A stretch of 64,000 bases of DNA from CAWCQC01 sp963819905 (GTDB taxonomy: Bacteria > Actinomycetota > Thermoleophilia > Gaiellales > Gaiellaceae), in assembly GCA_963819905.1 (NCBI GenBank), contig CAWFXP010000001.1, positions 496,001 through 560,000 on the forward strand. Direction: 5' to 3'. Below are positions 34,906-44,192 of the stretch, piece after piece. How positions within the stretch are numbered: position 1 is the first letter of the stretch; each line of letters begins with the position of its first letter. The translations under genes and the position numbers were made by a program. A model generated the notes under the pieces. It did no database searches. It was given only the letters and a program-made list of their open reading frames with translations, and was not told the origin of the DNA.

Positions 34906-34935
34906 AGGGTAGACGAACTAACGCTCGTTCGTCAA
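34906..34935 (-). promoter_or_regulatory. Promoter of the dehydrogenase gene with a TetR-type operator in its spacer
   Basis: On the minus strand TTGACG (34935-34930), an 18-base spacer and TACCCT (34911-34906), then six bases and the GTG at 34899. The spacer contains an imperfect palindrome (34917-34932) with ACTAACG on the plus strand, sharing the CTAACG half with the site at 31781. A repressor bound here would block RNA polymerase. Confidence 0.62.
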
Positions 34936-34989
34936 CGAAGGGAACGCGTTCCCGACCCGGAACTGGGTTCGCGAGCACGCCTGCAGCCC

Positions 34990-35493
34990 ATGCCTCTCGC
35001 AGCCTCCATCGACGCCTTCTACCTGACGTTCGCGCAGATCGCCTTCGCGCTGCTCGGCCTCTGGTGGATCGTGCTCCAGCTCAAGTACACCGCGGGTGCG
35101 GGGGAGCGTCGGCGCCGGCGCCACGCCTACGGGGTCACCCTCTTCTTCCTGATCCCCGGGGTCATGGCCCTGCTCTCGTCCGTCGACACCGCGGTCGGAG
35201 AGCTGTGGCGGCTCGCGTTCGGGGTGGCAGGGGCGATCGGGATCGTCGAGGCCGCTCTCTACCTCGCGAGCGAGGGAGGTCGCACCCGGGCGGGGACCGC
35301 CGTTCGGGTGGCGGGCCTCGCCGTATACGTGCTGATCGTGCTGTTTGCCATCCACCCGGGCCTCGCCGGCGATCTCGGCGGGCCGCTGGGCCCTCAGCAG
35401 ATCGAGGCGATCCTCCTCGGGGTGCTCCTCGTCATCGGCGTCCACGTCGCCTGGCTCTCGCTCACGGAGAGCGAGGAGACCGCCGGAGCCTGA
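34990..35493 (+). CDS. Small integral membrane protein, unknown function
   Basis: A 167-residue protein with four predicted transmembrane helices: near residues 8-27 (FYLTFAQIAFALLGLWWIVL), 45-65 (GVTLFFLIPGVMALLSSV), 75-92 and 103-150 (VAGLAVYVLIVLFAI and AILLGVLLVIGVHVAWLSL). A basic loop (GERRRRRHA) after the first helix points to a cytoplasmic loop. I do not recognise a family. It is divergent from the sarcosine dehydrogenase gene and shares its 90-base promoter region, so it could be co-regulated by the TetR protein. No ribosome site is obvious before the ATG. Confidence 0.65.
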   Translation: MPLAASIDAFYLTFAQIAFALLGLWWIVLQLKYTAGAGERRRRRHAYGVTLFFLIPGVMALLSSVDTAVGELWRLAFGVAGAIGIVEAALYLASEGGRTRAGTAVRVAGLAVYVLIVLFAIHPGLAGDLGGPLGPQQIEAILLGVLLVIGVHVAWLSLTESEETAGA

Positions 35494-35525
35494 GCCGGGA
35501 CCCGTCGGCGCCGCGGCGACGCCCG

Positions 35526-36288
35526 TCAGGCGGTGCGCACGGCCCGCAGGCAGACCGTGAGATAGGGAATCGGAACGATCCCCCCGGGGGATCTCGCCGC
35601 CTCGCGTCTCGCGAGCGCATCGACCTGCTCGAGGAGGTGGCGGCGTTCCCGCTCGGGCATGGTCAGGGTGTGCGAGCGCGAGAGGGCGAGCTCCACGAGG
35701 CCGGCTCGGTCGAGCGAGTGCGTGTGCCGGAAGTCGTGCCGCTCCACCGGGCCGAAGTGCGGGCCGAAGTCCTCATCCTCGTCGGGGAGATCGGTCGTTC
35801 CGTCCCCGCCGTGAACGATGCGGCCGAACTCGGCCATCCAGTCGACGGTCTCGTCGCGGACGTTCCAGACGACTCCGAGCACGCCCCTCCGGCCGGAGAG
35901 CCCGCGCGATCTCCGGGAGGGCGAGCTCCCGATCGAACCAGTGGAAGGACTGCCCCGCGACGACGGCGTCGAACGACGCGTCCGGCACCGGGAGGGCTTC
36001 CGCCGATCCTTCGCGAGCGTCGACAGCGGGGACGGTCTCCACGAGCGCCGCGCGCATCAGCGCGTCCGGCTCGACCGCAGTGACCTCGTGCCCGGCTGCA
36101 ACGAGCACGCGGGTGAGCTTGCCCGTTCCGGCGCCGACGTCGAGGACGCGCGTCGGCGACCGTCCGACGAGCCATTCGACCGCCTCCGCGGGGTAGCCGG
36201 GGCGGGCGCGCTCGTAGACGTCGGCCGCCGGGCCGAACGCACGCGCCCGTCGCCTGATCGTTTGTGCGTCGAGCGGGTCGTCAGCCAA
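35526..36288 (-). pseudogene. SAM-dependent methyltransferase (one frameshift)
   Basis: A class I methyltransferase of about 253 residues after correction. The AdoMet loop is VLDVGAGTGKLTRVL with the acidic residue in VTAVEPDALM. The SFHWFD motif (AGQSFHWFDRELAL) is typical of the UbiE/DUF-type methyltransferase_11 group. A base appears to be gained near 35887, within the segment for LRPxGVLGVVWNVRDE, moving the C-terminal third to another frame. TTG is the likely start and overlaps the FO synthase stop by eight bases, so it ends the minus-strand cofC-fbiC operon. The substrate is unknown. Confidence 0.78.
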
Positions 36289-38793
36289 CGGCGAGCCCGG
36301 GCCGGACGAGCCGCTTCGGGCGGACGAGCTTCTGGTCGTTCACGCGCGGGTTCACGGGTTCCGCGAGCGGCGCTGCGCCGAACGAGGCGCGAACGCGATC
36401 GGGCGCCGGGGTTCCGTACAGCGTCGTGCGCTGGCGGGGGTTGCGGCCGATCGCCCGGATGGCCGCCTCCATTCGCTCAGGAGGCATCTCCTGGCCGTGG
36501 CTCGCGCCGGCCGCTCGGGAGATCGACTCGTTCATGAGCGTGCCGCCGAGGTCGTTCGCCCCGGCTCGCAGCGCGGCCTGGGCGCCTTCGACGCCGAGCT
36601 TGACCCAGGACGCCTGGATGTTGGTGATGTACGGGTGGAGCGCGAGCCGCGAGACCGAGTGCATGAGGAGCGCCTCGCGGAAGGTCGGCCCCGGCCGTGC
36701 GTTTCCCTTGAGGTAGATCGGCGCCTCCATGTGGACGAAGGGAAGCGGGACGAACTCGGTGAACCCGCCGCTTCGCTTCTGCTGCTCCCGCAGACGGAGC
36801 AGATGGCGCGCCCAGTTTCGCGGGCCTTCGACCGAGCCGTACATGATGGTCGTCGTCGAGCGGAGGCCGACCCGGTGGGCGGTGTCGTGAACCTCGAGCC
36901 ACTGCTCCGTGTTGACCTTGTCGGGGCAGATGACCGCCCGGATCTCGTCGTCGAGGATCTCGGCCGCCGTTCCCGGCAGCGAGGCGAGCCCGACGTCGCG
37001 CAGACGGGTCAGGTACGAGTCGAGCGGGACGCCGAGCGTCGCCGCCCCCTGCCAGACCTCGAGCGCCGAGAAGGCGTGGACGTGCAGGTCGGGGAGGTCG
37101 CTCTTGATCGCCTCGCAGACGCTCGCGTAGTAGTCGCCGGTGAACCCGGGATGGATGCCGCCCTGCAGGCAGACCTCGACCGCGCCGCGTTCCCAGGCCT
37201 CGCGGCAGCGCCGGACGATCTCCGCGGAGCGGCACCAGGTAGGCGGGCCCGCGCAGGTTCTCGGCGAGCTTCCCCTTGGAGAACGCGCAGAAGCCGCAGC
37301 GGAAGTAACAGACGTTCGTGTAGTTGATGTTCCGCGTGACGACGTACGACACGACGTCGCCGCACACCTCGCGACGGAGCTCGTCTGCGGCCTCGGTGAC
37401 GGCCTGCAGGGACGGCCCGCGTGCCTCGAAGAGAGCCGTGACGTCGTTCTCGTCGAGCTCGCTTCGCGCCCTCACCTTGTCGAGCGCCTCGCGAACGCCC
37501 CCGCTGACCCGGAACTCCGTCGCGGGGGACGCCCCGTTCCGTGCGTTCACGATCGCAGGTCGAGCATGGCCGTTCAGGCTCGGCGACCGGGCACGAAACG
37601 CCTCGGGGATCTCCGTCGAGCTCCCGGCCGACCAGCGGTCGTCGCGGGCGAGCCCCGAGGCGTCCGACGCGCGTCGCACGGCCGTCGCGACAGCGGGGAC
37701 GCACCAGCTCTCGAGACGCGCGACGTACTCCGGGTAGATCGCGAGCCGCGGCGCCAGCTCGAGCCCCCGGTCGGCGGTCGCCCTGGCGAGGCGCTCGATC
37801 TCGGGCCACGGGGCCTCCGGGTTGACGTGGTCGATCGTGACCGGCGAGACGCCGCCCCAGTCGTTGATGCCCGCGTCGAGCAGGCGCGGGAAGTCCTCGT
37901 AGGAGAGGTTCGGCGGAGCCTGCACGTTCATGGTCGCGCCGAGGAGGATGCGGGCGGTCGCCGCCGTCCAGAGGAGATCCTCGAGCGTCGGCTCCGGATG
38001 GCCGGCCATCTTCGTGTCCGGCTTCGCCCGGAAGTTCTGGACGATGACCTCCTGGATGTGCCCGTATCGCTCGTGCAGGTCGCGGATCGCGAGCAGCGCG
38101 TCGATCCGCTCCTCGCGCGTCTCGCCGATCCCGATCAGGATGCCCGTCGTGAACGGGATCCCGAGCTCGCCGGCCAGCCGGAGGGTCTCCAGCCGAACGG
38201 ACGGCCGCTTGTCGGGCGAGCCGAAGTGCGGCCCACCGCGCTCGGAGAGCCGGTCGGAGATCGTCTCGAGCATGATTCCCTGCGAGGCCGAGACGCCGCG
38301 GAGCCGTTCGAGCTCTCCGGCGCTCATCACGCCCGGGTTCGCGTGCGGCAGGAGGCCCGTCTCGGCCAGCACGAGCTCGGCCATCCGTGCGAGGTAGTCG
38401 ATCGTCGTCTCGCAGCCGAGCTTCGCCAGCTCCTCCCGCGCCACCCGGTAGCGGCGCTCGGGCTTGTCACCCAGCGTGAACAGCGCCTCCCGGCACCCGG
38501 CCTCGGCGCCTGCCCGCGCGATCGCGAGCACCTCGTCCGCCGTCAGGTAGGCGCGCTCTCCCCGGCGCGGCGGCTTCGCGAACGTGCAGTAGTGGCAGAC
38601 GTCGCGGCACAGGGTCGTCAGCGGGATGAAGACCTTGGGCGAGTACGTGACGAGCGCTCCCTTGCCGCGCCGCACGGAGCCGCTGCGCCGTCTCGAGCAG
38701 CGCCTCGGGCTCGACCGCCGTCAGCGCCTGTGCGTCGGAAGCGCCGAGACGCTCGCCGGCTCCGGCCCGGGCAAGGATTCCTTCGTCGCTCAT
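36281..38793 (-). pseudogene. fbiC: FO synthase, CofG-CofH fusion (two frameshifts)
   Basis: FbiC makes the deazaflavin FO from tyrosine and a diaminouracil intermediate using two radical-SAM halves. The N-terminal (CofG-like) half has the cluster motif CRDVCHYCTFA, and the C-terminal (CofH-like) half has NVCYFRCGFCAFSKGK; both are CxxxCxxC. Single-base insertions near 38677 and 37227 break the frame; undoing both gives 836 residues, close to the usual 850. The corrected N-terminus is MSDEGILARAGAG. The later blocks MYGSVEGPRNWARHLLRLR and FVPLPFVHMEAPIYLKG are typical CofH. The gene starts seven bases after the cofC stop. Confidence 0.9.
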
Positions 38794-38800
38794 CGCCCGC

Positions 38801-39418
38801 TCACCGCAAGTGTGCCGACACGCGGAGCGCCTGGTCGAGGAACCGGCCCGACTGCGTCTCGGCTCCGAGCACGAGCAGGCGTCGCACGTCCGCGGGCCGG
38901 TCGATGTCGAGCGCGACGAGCTCGTCCTCGATGACGCTCGCCTCGACTCCGAGGGCGCGCGCTCGCAGGACGGTGACGCGGGCCCCGTCCGGAACGCCGA
39001 ACGCCGGCTCGAGCACGTCCGCCGGCCGAAGCGCGAGCGCGTTCGTCCCGCCGTCCTGCGCCGGGCAGAGCGCAATCGGCTGCGCGGCGTCGCAGAGCAC
39101 GTCGAGGACGGCCGGACGGACGAGCGGGCAGTCGGCCATGACGACGAGCGCGCCCTCGCCGTCGCAGTCCGCGAGCGCAGCGCCGATCGCCGCGGCATGC
39201 CCGTCGCCGCCGTCGCGCCGGACGTCGGTTCCTGCGGGTGCGAGGCCGGGGTCCGGCGTCACGACGAGAATGCCCTCGACGGCCCTGGCGGCCATACAGG
39301 CCTCGACGACGTCGGCGAGCATCAGCCGTACCAGCTCGGCCCGCTCCCCCCGCTCGAGCAGCGGGTCGAGCCGTCGCTTCGCGGACGCGGGAGAATTGAC
39401 GGGAATGATCGCGAGCAA
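38801..39418 (-). CDS. cofC: 2-phospho-L-lactate / phosphoenolpyruvate guanylyltransferase
   Basis: A 205-residue nucleotidyltransferase that activates phospholactate or PEP with GTP for F420 assembly. Motifs are the N-terminal LAIIPVNSPASAKRRLDPLL, VVTPDP, DGGDGHAAAIGAAL, VVMADCPLVRPA and PAQDGGTNALALRP. The start is inferred as TTG at 39418; a longer in-frame extension would run antisense through cofD. It is divergent from cofD with only 16 bases between the starts, so each promoter must lie partly inside the other gene; TATGCT (39433-39428 on the minus strand) is a candidate -10 box. fbiC follows directly. Confidence 0.87.
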   Translation of the reverse strand: MLAIIPVNSPASAKRRLDPLLERGERAELVRLMLADVVEACMAARAVEGILVVTPDPGLAPAGTDVRRDGGDGHAAAIGAALADCDGEGALVVMADCPLVRPAVLDVLCDAAQPIALCPAQDGGTNALALRPADVLEPAFGVPDGARVTVLRARALGVEASVIEDELVALDIDRPADVRRLLVLGAETQSGRFLDQALRVSAHLR

Positions 39419-39434
39419 GACGGAATGAGCATAC

Positions 39435-40370
39435 GTGCCTGACCAGGTCACGGTCCTCGCCGGGGGGCTCGGCGGCTCCCGTCTCGCCGACGCCCTGGCC
39501 CGGGCGGCGGGGCCCGCGTCGGTCACGGTCGTCGGGAACGTCGGGGACGACGTCGACGTCCTCGGTCTCCACGTCTCGCCGGATCTCGACACCGTGCTCT
39601 ACACGCTCGCCGGGCTCCTCGACGAGGAGCGCGGGTGGGGGGTGCGCGACGAGAGCTACGGGGCACTACGCCAGGCGGAGCGTCTCGGCGGTGCGGCCTG
39701 GTTCACGCTCGGCGACCGCGACATCGGGCTCCACCTCGTGCGCACCGAGCGGCTGCGTGCGAGGGAGCCTCTCTCGGCGGTCGTCCAGGACCTCGCGGCG
39801 CGGCTGGACGTCCGTACCCGGCTCCTGCCGGCGACGGACGACCGCCTGCGGACGTTCGTCCTGACGGACGAGGGGGAGCTCGACTTCCAGACCTGGTTCG
39901 TCGGCCGGGCCCACCGCGACCCCGTGCGCGCCGTCCGCTACGAGGGCGCCGAGGCCGCCCGGCCGGCGCCGGGCGTGCTCGACGCGATCGCCGCGGCAGA
40001 CGCGGTCGTGATAGCCCCGTCGAACCCCTTCGTCTCGATCCAGCCGATCCTCGCGGTCGGTGGTATCGAGCAGGCGCTGCGCGATCGCCGGGGCCCGGTC
40101 GCGGCCGTCTCTCCGCTCATCGGCGGGCGCGCGATCCGGGGACCGCTCGCGGCGATGATGACGAGCCTCGGGTACGAGCCGACGGCGCTCGGTATCGCCC
40201 GCATCTACCGGAGCCTGGTCGACGTGCTCGTGCTCGACGCGGCGGACGAGGCGCTCGCTGCCGCCGTGGAGGGCCTCGGCCTGAGAGCAGTCGTCTGCGA
40301 GACGGTTATGGTTGATCCCGCGCGGCGCGCCGAGGTCGGCCGGCAGATACTCGAGGGGGTTGGTAGATGA
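39435..40370 (+). CDS. cofD: 2-phospho-L-lactate transferase / FO phosphotransferase
   Basis: A 311-residue CofD/FbiA protein that joins the activated three-carbon acid to FO. The N-terminal loop is VTVLAGGLGGSRLADAL, followed by NVGDDVDVLGLHVSPDLDT, the GWGVRDES block, FTLGDRDIGLHLVRTERL and VVIAPSNPFVSIQPILAV, all characteristic of the family. The start is GTG. The stop overlaps the ATG of the following reductase (ATGA), so cofD, the reductase and cofE form one operon. Confidence 0.92.
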   Translation: MPDQVTVLAGGLGGSRLADALARAAGPASVTVVGNVGDDVDVLGLHVSPDLDTVLYTLAGLLDEERGWGVRDESYGALRQAERLGGAAWFTLGDRDIGLHLVRTERLRAREPLSAVVQDLAARLDVRTRLLPATDDRLRTFVLTDEGELDFQTWFVGRAHRDPVRAVRYEGAEAARPAPGVLDAIAAADAVVIAPSNPFVSIQPILAVGGIEQALRDRRGPVAAVSPLIGGRAIRGPLAAMMTSLGYEPTALGIARIYRSLVDVLVLDAADEALAAAVEGLGLRAVVCETVMVDPARRAEVGRQILEGVGR

Positions 40371-40960
40371 TCGCGATCGTCGGCGGAAGCGGCGACTTCG
40401 GCCAGGGCCTCGCCGACCGGCTGCGGGCGCGGGGCCACGATGTTCTGATCGGCTCTCGCACGCCACGCGGCGAGTTCGTGTCGAACGCCGAGGCCTGCGA
40501 GCGCAGCGACGTCGCGTTCCTGTCCGTCCCGCCCGCCCACGTCGACTCGACGGCGCGCTCGCTCGCGCCTGTCCTCGACGGGAAGATCGTCGTCAGCGTC
40601 GCCACCGCGGTCGTGTTCCGCGACGGCCGGCCGACGGCGGAGCCCGGCCCGGTCTCGATCGCGGAGGCGATCGCCGAAGCGGTGCCGGCGGGAAGGGTCG
40701 TCTCGGGGTTCCACACGGTGAGCGCCAAGGGGCTCGCCGACCTGCAGCACGATCTCAGCGACGACGTGCTGCTCTGCGGCGACGACGAGGGTGCGAAGGA
40801 GGTCGTGGCCGGGCTGGCGTCCGAGGTGGTCTCGGGCCGCGTCGTCGACGCCGGCCCGCTCGCCGTCTCGCGCTGGCTTGAGACCATGACGGCCGTCCTC
40901 CTGAACGTCAACCGCCGCTACAAGGCGCACACGGGCATCAAGATCACCGGGCTCCCGTGA
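40367..40960 (+). CDS. npdG: NADPH-dependent F420 reductase (NpdG/Fno-like)
   Basis: A 197-residue protein with an N-terminal NADP-binding loop (IAIVGGSGDFGQGLADRL), SDVAFLSVPPAHVD, a conserved SGFHTVSAKGLADL block and the C-terminal SRWLETMTAVLLNVNRRYK. This fits Fno/NpdG, which passes hydride between NADPH and F420. A plain DP-binding oxidoreductase is the alternative. Its place between cofD and cofE, with four-base overlaps on both sides, supports a role in F420 recycling. Confidence 0.85.
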   Translation: MIAIVGGSGDFGQGLADRLRARGHDVLIGSRTPRGEFVSNAEACERSDVAFLSVPPAHVDSTARSLAPVLDGKIVVSVATAVVFRDGRPTAEPGPVSIAEAIAEAVPAGRVVSGFHTVSAKGLADLQHDLSDDVLLCGDDEGAKEVVAGLASEVVSGRVVDAGPLAVSRWLETMTAVLLNVNRRYKAHTGIKITGLP

Positions 40961-41658
40961 CGGGGCTCCACGTGCTGCCGCTCCGCGGGATCCCGGAGGT
41001 CCGCGAGGGCGACGACCTCGCCCGGCTGCTCGGCGACGCGATCCAGCGGGATCCGGGCAGCCTGGTGGCCGGAGACGTCCTCGTGGTGTCGCAGAAGGTC
41101 GTGTCGAAGGCCGAGGGACGGCTCGAGCGGGTGCCGCCCGCAGGCCACGTCGCCGCGATCGTGCGGGAGGCCCGTGCGATCCGCCGGCGGCGCGGAGACC
41201 TGGTGATCGCCGAGACCCGCCACGGCTTCGTCTGCGCGAGCGCCGGGATCGACCGCTCGAACACGCCCGGCGACGAGTGGGTCGTGCTCCTACCGCTCGA
41301 TCCGGACGCGTCCTCAGCGCGCCTGCGCGACGCGCTCGACGCCCGCTTCTCCGTTGCGCCCGCGGTCATCGTGACCGACTCGTTCGGGCGAGCCTGGCGG
41401 CAGGGGACGACGGACGTCGCCATCGGTGTCGCAGGCATGCGCCCCCTCCTCGATCTCCGCGGTACGTTCGACGCCCGCGGGCGCCCGCTCGAGGCGACGC
41501 TGATCGCGGTCGCGGACGAGCTCGCCGGCGCCGCGGAGCTCGTCATGGGCAAGGCGCTCGGTCTTCCCGCCGCGCTCATTCGCGGGTACGCCGTGCCGGC
41601 CGGCCAGGGCTCAGCCCGCGAGCTCGTCATGCCGGCCGAGCGCGATCTCTTCCCCTGA
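40957..41658 (+). CDS. cofE: Coenzyme F420-0:L-glutamate ligase
   Basis: A 233-residue CofE/FbiB-N protein adding glutamates to F420-0 with GTP. Family motifs are VLPLRGIPEVREGDDLA, VLVVSQKVVSKAEGR, AGIDRSNTPGDEWVVLLP and VTDSFGRAWRQGTTDVAIG. It lacks the C-terminal FMN-binding domain of mycobacterial FbiB, so it is the short CofE form. GTG overlaps the preceding stop (GTGA). It is the last gene of the plus-strand F420 operon and converges with the CoA-transferase gene. Confidence 0.92.
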   Translation: MTGLHVLPLRGIPEVREGDDLARLLGDAIQRDPGSLVAGDVLVVSQKVVSKAEGRLERVPPAGHVAAIVREARAIRRRRGDLVIAETRHGFVCASAGIDRSNTPGDEWVVLLPLDPDASSARLRDALDARFSVAPAVIVTDSFGRAWRQGTTDVAIGVAGMRPLLDLRGTFDARGRPLEATLIAVADELAGAAELVMGKALGLPAALIRGYAVPAGQGSARELVMPAERDLFP

Positions 41659-41687
41659 TCGCCTCGGCATCGAGGCTGCAGCCGTCG

Positions 41688-42894
41688 TCACGTGTCTGCC
41701 GCGGTGCGGATGACGCCGCTCGCGCGGAGGCGCTCGATCTCCTCCTCGGCGTAGCCCGCCTCGCGGAGGACGTCGACGGAGTGGGCGCCAAGGGCGGGCG
41801 GAGCCGTGCGGTGCAGGGCGCGTTCGCCGTTCGCCGTCAGGGGCAGCCGGACGAGCCTGAGCTCGGACACGGTCGGATGCGGCACGGGTTGGAGCAGCTC
41901 CATTGCCTCCGTCTGCTCGTACGCGGCGACCTCCGCGAGATCCTGGACGGGCGCAGCGGGCACACCGGCGGCGAACAGGCGCTCGAGCCACGACGCGGCC
42001 GTGTCGGTGCGGAAGCGCTCGGCGATCAGCTCGGCGAGCGCCTGGCGATTCGTCGACCCGGTCGGGGTTGGTGCGAAACCGCGGGTCGTCGGCGAGCTCC
42101 GGGCTGCCGAGCGCTTCGCAGAGCGACGCGAACTGGCGGTCGTTGCCGGCGGCCACCATCACCCAGCGGTCGGCTGCCTCGAACGCCTGGTAGGGGGAGA
42201 TGATCCCGAGCGCGGTGCCCATCGGCCGCGGGACCGCGCCGCCGCCGAGGTAGCCGGCGAGCTGGTAGGGAAGCCAGTTCACGGCAGTCTCGAACAGCGA
42301 GAGGTCGACGAGCTGCGCAGCGGCGCCCTGGTCCCGCAGACGCAGCGCGGACAGCACTGCGATCACCGCCCACATGCCCGTGCCCTGGTCGACGACCGAG
42401 ACCCCTGCCCGGGCCGGCGGGCGCCCGGCCTCGCCGGTCACGCTCATGATCCCGCCCGCCGCCTGCATGAGCGGGTCGTAGCCGGGATGCTCGCGCAGCG
42501 GGCCATCCTTGCCGAAGGCGCCGATCGAGCAGTAGACGATCGTCGGGCTGCGCACAGCGACCGCGTCGAAGCCCAGGCCGAGCCGCTCCGCGAGCCCCGG
42601 CCGCAGGTTCTGGACGAGGACGTCCGAGCGCTCGGCGACGCGAAGGACCGCCTCGACGCCCTCGGCCGTCTTCACGTCGACCGCGAACGAGCGCTTGCTC
42701 GCATTCGCGGCGAGGTAGGTGGCGCTCTCGCCGTCCCAGAAGGGCGGCCCCCAGGCCCGGGTGTCGTCACCGCGCCCGGGATGCTCGACCTTGACCACGT
42801 CGGCGCCGAGCGCGCCGAGCACGAGCGTCGCGTACGGGCCGGCGAGCGAGGTCGTCAGGTCGAGCACGCGGATGCCGGCAAGCGGGCTGAACAT
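41688..42894 (-). pseudogene. Class III CoA-transferase, CaiB/BaiF family (one frameshift)
   Basis: About 401 residues after removal of one base near 42051. The N-terminal RVLDLTTSLAGPYATLVLG and ALGADVVKVEHPGRGDDTR blocks, SKRSFAVDVKTAEG, the active-site Asp region (GYDPLMQAAGGIMSVTG) and VDLSLFETAV are canonical. After the break, NRQALAELIAERFRTD and FAAGVPAAPVQDLAEV continue in the next frame. The enzyme moves CoA between organic acids through an aspartyl-CoA thioester. TAGGCT eight bases before the ATG is a likely -10 box. The acid substrate cannot be read; acyl-CoA dehydrogenases occur later in the window but are not adjacent. Confidence 0.85.
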
Positions 42895-42902
42895 GCGCGA
42901 TC

Positions 42903-42908
42903 AGCCTA
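42903..42908 (-). promoter_or_regulatory. Predicted -10 box (TAGGCT) of the CoA-transferase gene
   Basis: On the minus strand TAGGCT lies eight bases before the ATG at 42894, a near-leaderless arrangement; no ribosome site fits. Confidence 0.42.
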
Positions 42909-42943
42909 CCCCTGGACGTCTCGGGCAGACCGCCGAAGGCGGG

Positions 42944-44189
42944 TCAGGCGAGGACGCGCTCGATGCCGAACGGCTCGATCTGGGCGGCCGTGCGGCCTTC
43001 GAGGAGAAGGTCTGCGACCGCCTCGCCCGGTGGACGGGGCGACGGTGATCCCCATCCGGCCGTGACCGGTGGCGACGACCAGCCGCTCGAAGCCCGGCAC
43101 CGGGCCGATCACGGGGAGGCCGTCAGGGGTGTAGGGGCGAAGCCCGGCCCACCGGAGGGATACCGCGCGGGGTCGCCAGTCCGCGAGGAACGGGAGCGTC
43201 GTGCGCATCATGGACGCGATCCGGTGCTCCCCGAGCGAGAGGTCGAGCCCGGTGAGGTCGAACACGCCCGCGACGCGTACCTCCTCGCCGAACGTGCTGC
43301 ACCCGACCCGCGGTTCACAGAGATACAGCGCGTGTGACGGCGGGGTCCCCGACCCCGTGGCGGTGACGCTGTAGCCCTTGGCAGCCTCGAGCAGGAGGTC
43401 GCGCCCCAGCCCTGCGAGGAGCTGTCGCGACCAAACCCCGGCCGCGAGAACGACCGCATCCGCTTCGAGGCTCTCACCCGGCGTGTCGATCCACCAGCTG
43501 CCGCCGCGGACCTGCGAGAGCCTTCGCACGGCGACACCCTCCGCGATCCGGACGCCTGCGCGACGCAGGTGGTCTGCGAGACCGGCGGTCAGCTCCTCCG
43601 GCCGCACGTAGCGCTCGGACTCCGCGTAGACGCCGCCGACCACCACGCCGGACAGGGCCGGCTCGAGCTCACGAACCTCGTCTGCGTCGAGGACCTCGCA
43701 GCCTCCCGTGTAGCCGCAGGCCCGCGAGACCTCGACCATCTTCCGCCACTCCGCCACTCCCTCCGGGGTCGACGCCGCGGCCACCATCCCGGTCGAGTGG
43801 ATCTCGAACGCGACGCCGGCCGCGCGCATCTCGTCGTAGAGGTCGAAGCAGCGCGCCCCGAGCGCGACCATCGCCCGCGTTCCGGCGACGTACTGCTGCG
43901 GCGTGCAGCTGCGCCAGAAGCGCCACGACCAGCGGAGGAAGCGCGGGTCGAGCGTCGGCTTGATCCTCAGCGGGCTCTCGGACGCCAGGATGCCGCGCAG
44001 CGCGCCGCCGACCACGCCGGGTGCCTGGAGCGGAGGGGAGAGGCCGGGAACGATCCAGCCGGTGTTGCCGCGGGACGTCGCCGCGCCGCAGCGATCCTGC
44101 TCGAGCAGCGTCACCTCGGCGCCGCGTCGTGCGAGCGAGTAGGCGCAGGCCAGGCCGATGACGCCGCCGCCGACGACCGCGACGCGCAC
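42944..44189 (-). pseudogene. FAD-dependent amino-acid dehydrogenase, DadA/glycine oxidase-like (one frameshift near the C-terminus)
   Basis: A DAO-fold flavoprotein of about 414 residues after correction. Features are VAVVGGGVIGLACAYSLARR, SRGNTGWIVPG (typical of DadA small-subunit-like proteins), AAGVWSRQLLAGL and the C-terminal RPYTPDGLPVIGPVPGFERL and GHGRMGITVAPSTG. One base is gained in the CCC at 43026-43028; beyond it GEAVADLLLEGRTAAQIEPF ends the protein properly. The start is GTG, three bases after the leuA stop, so it may be co-transcribed with leuA. It oxidises D-amino acids, proline-like amines or sarcosine/glycine; which one is not clear. Confidence 0.85.
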
Positions 44190-44192
44190 CGA

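Noticed and set aside
43131..43156. A GTAGGGGC...GGCCC stretch that looks like a tenth palindromic repeat
   Set aside because: It encodes the conserved RWAGLRPYTPDG segment of the DadA-like protein and lacks the CCTG loop and paired stem.
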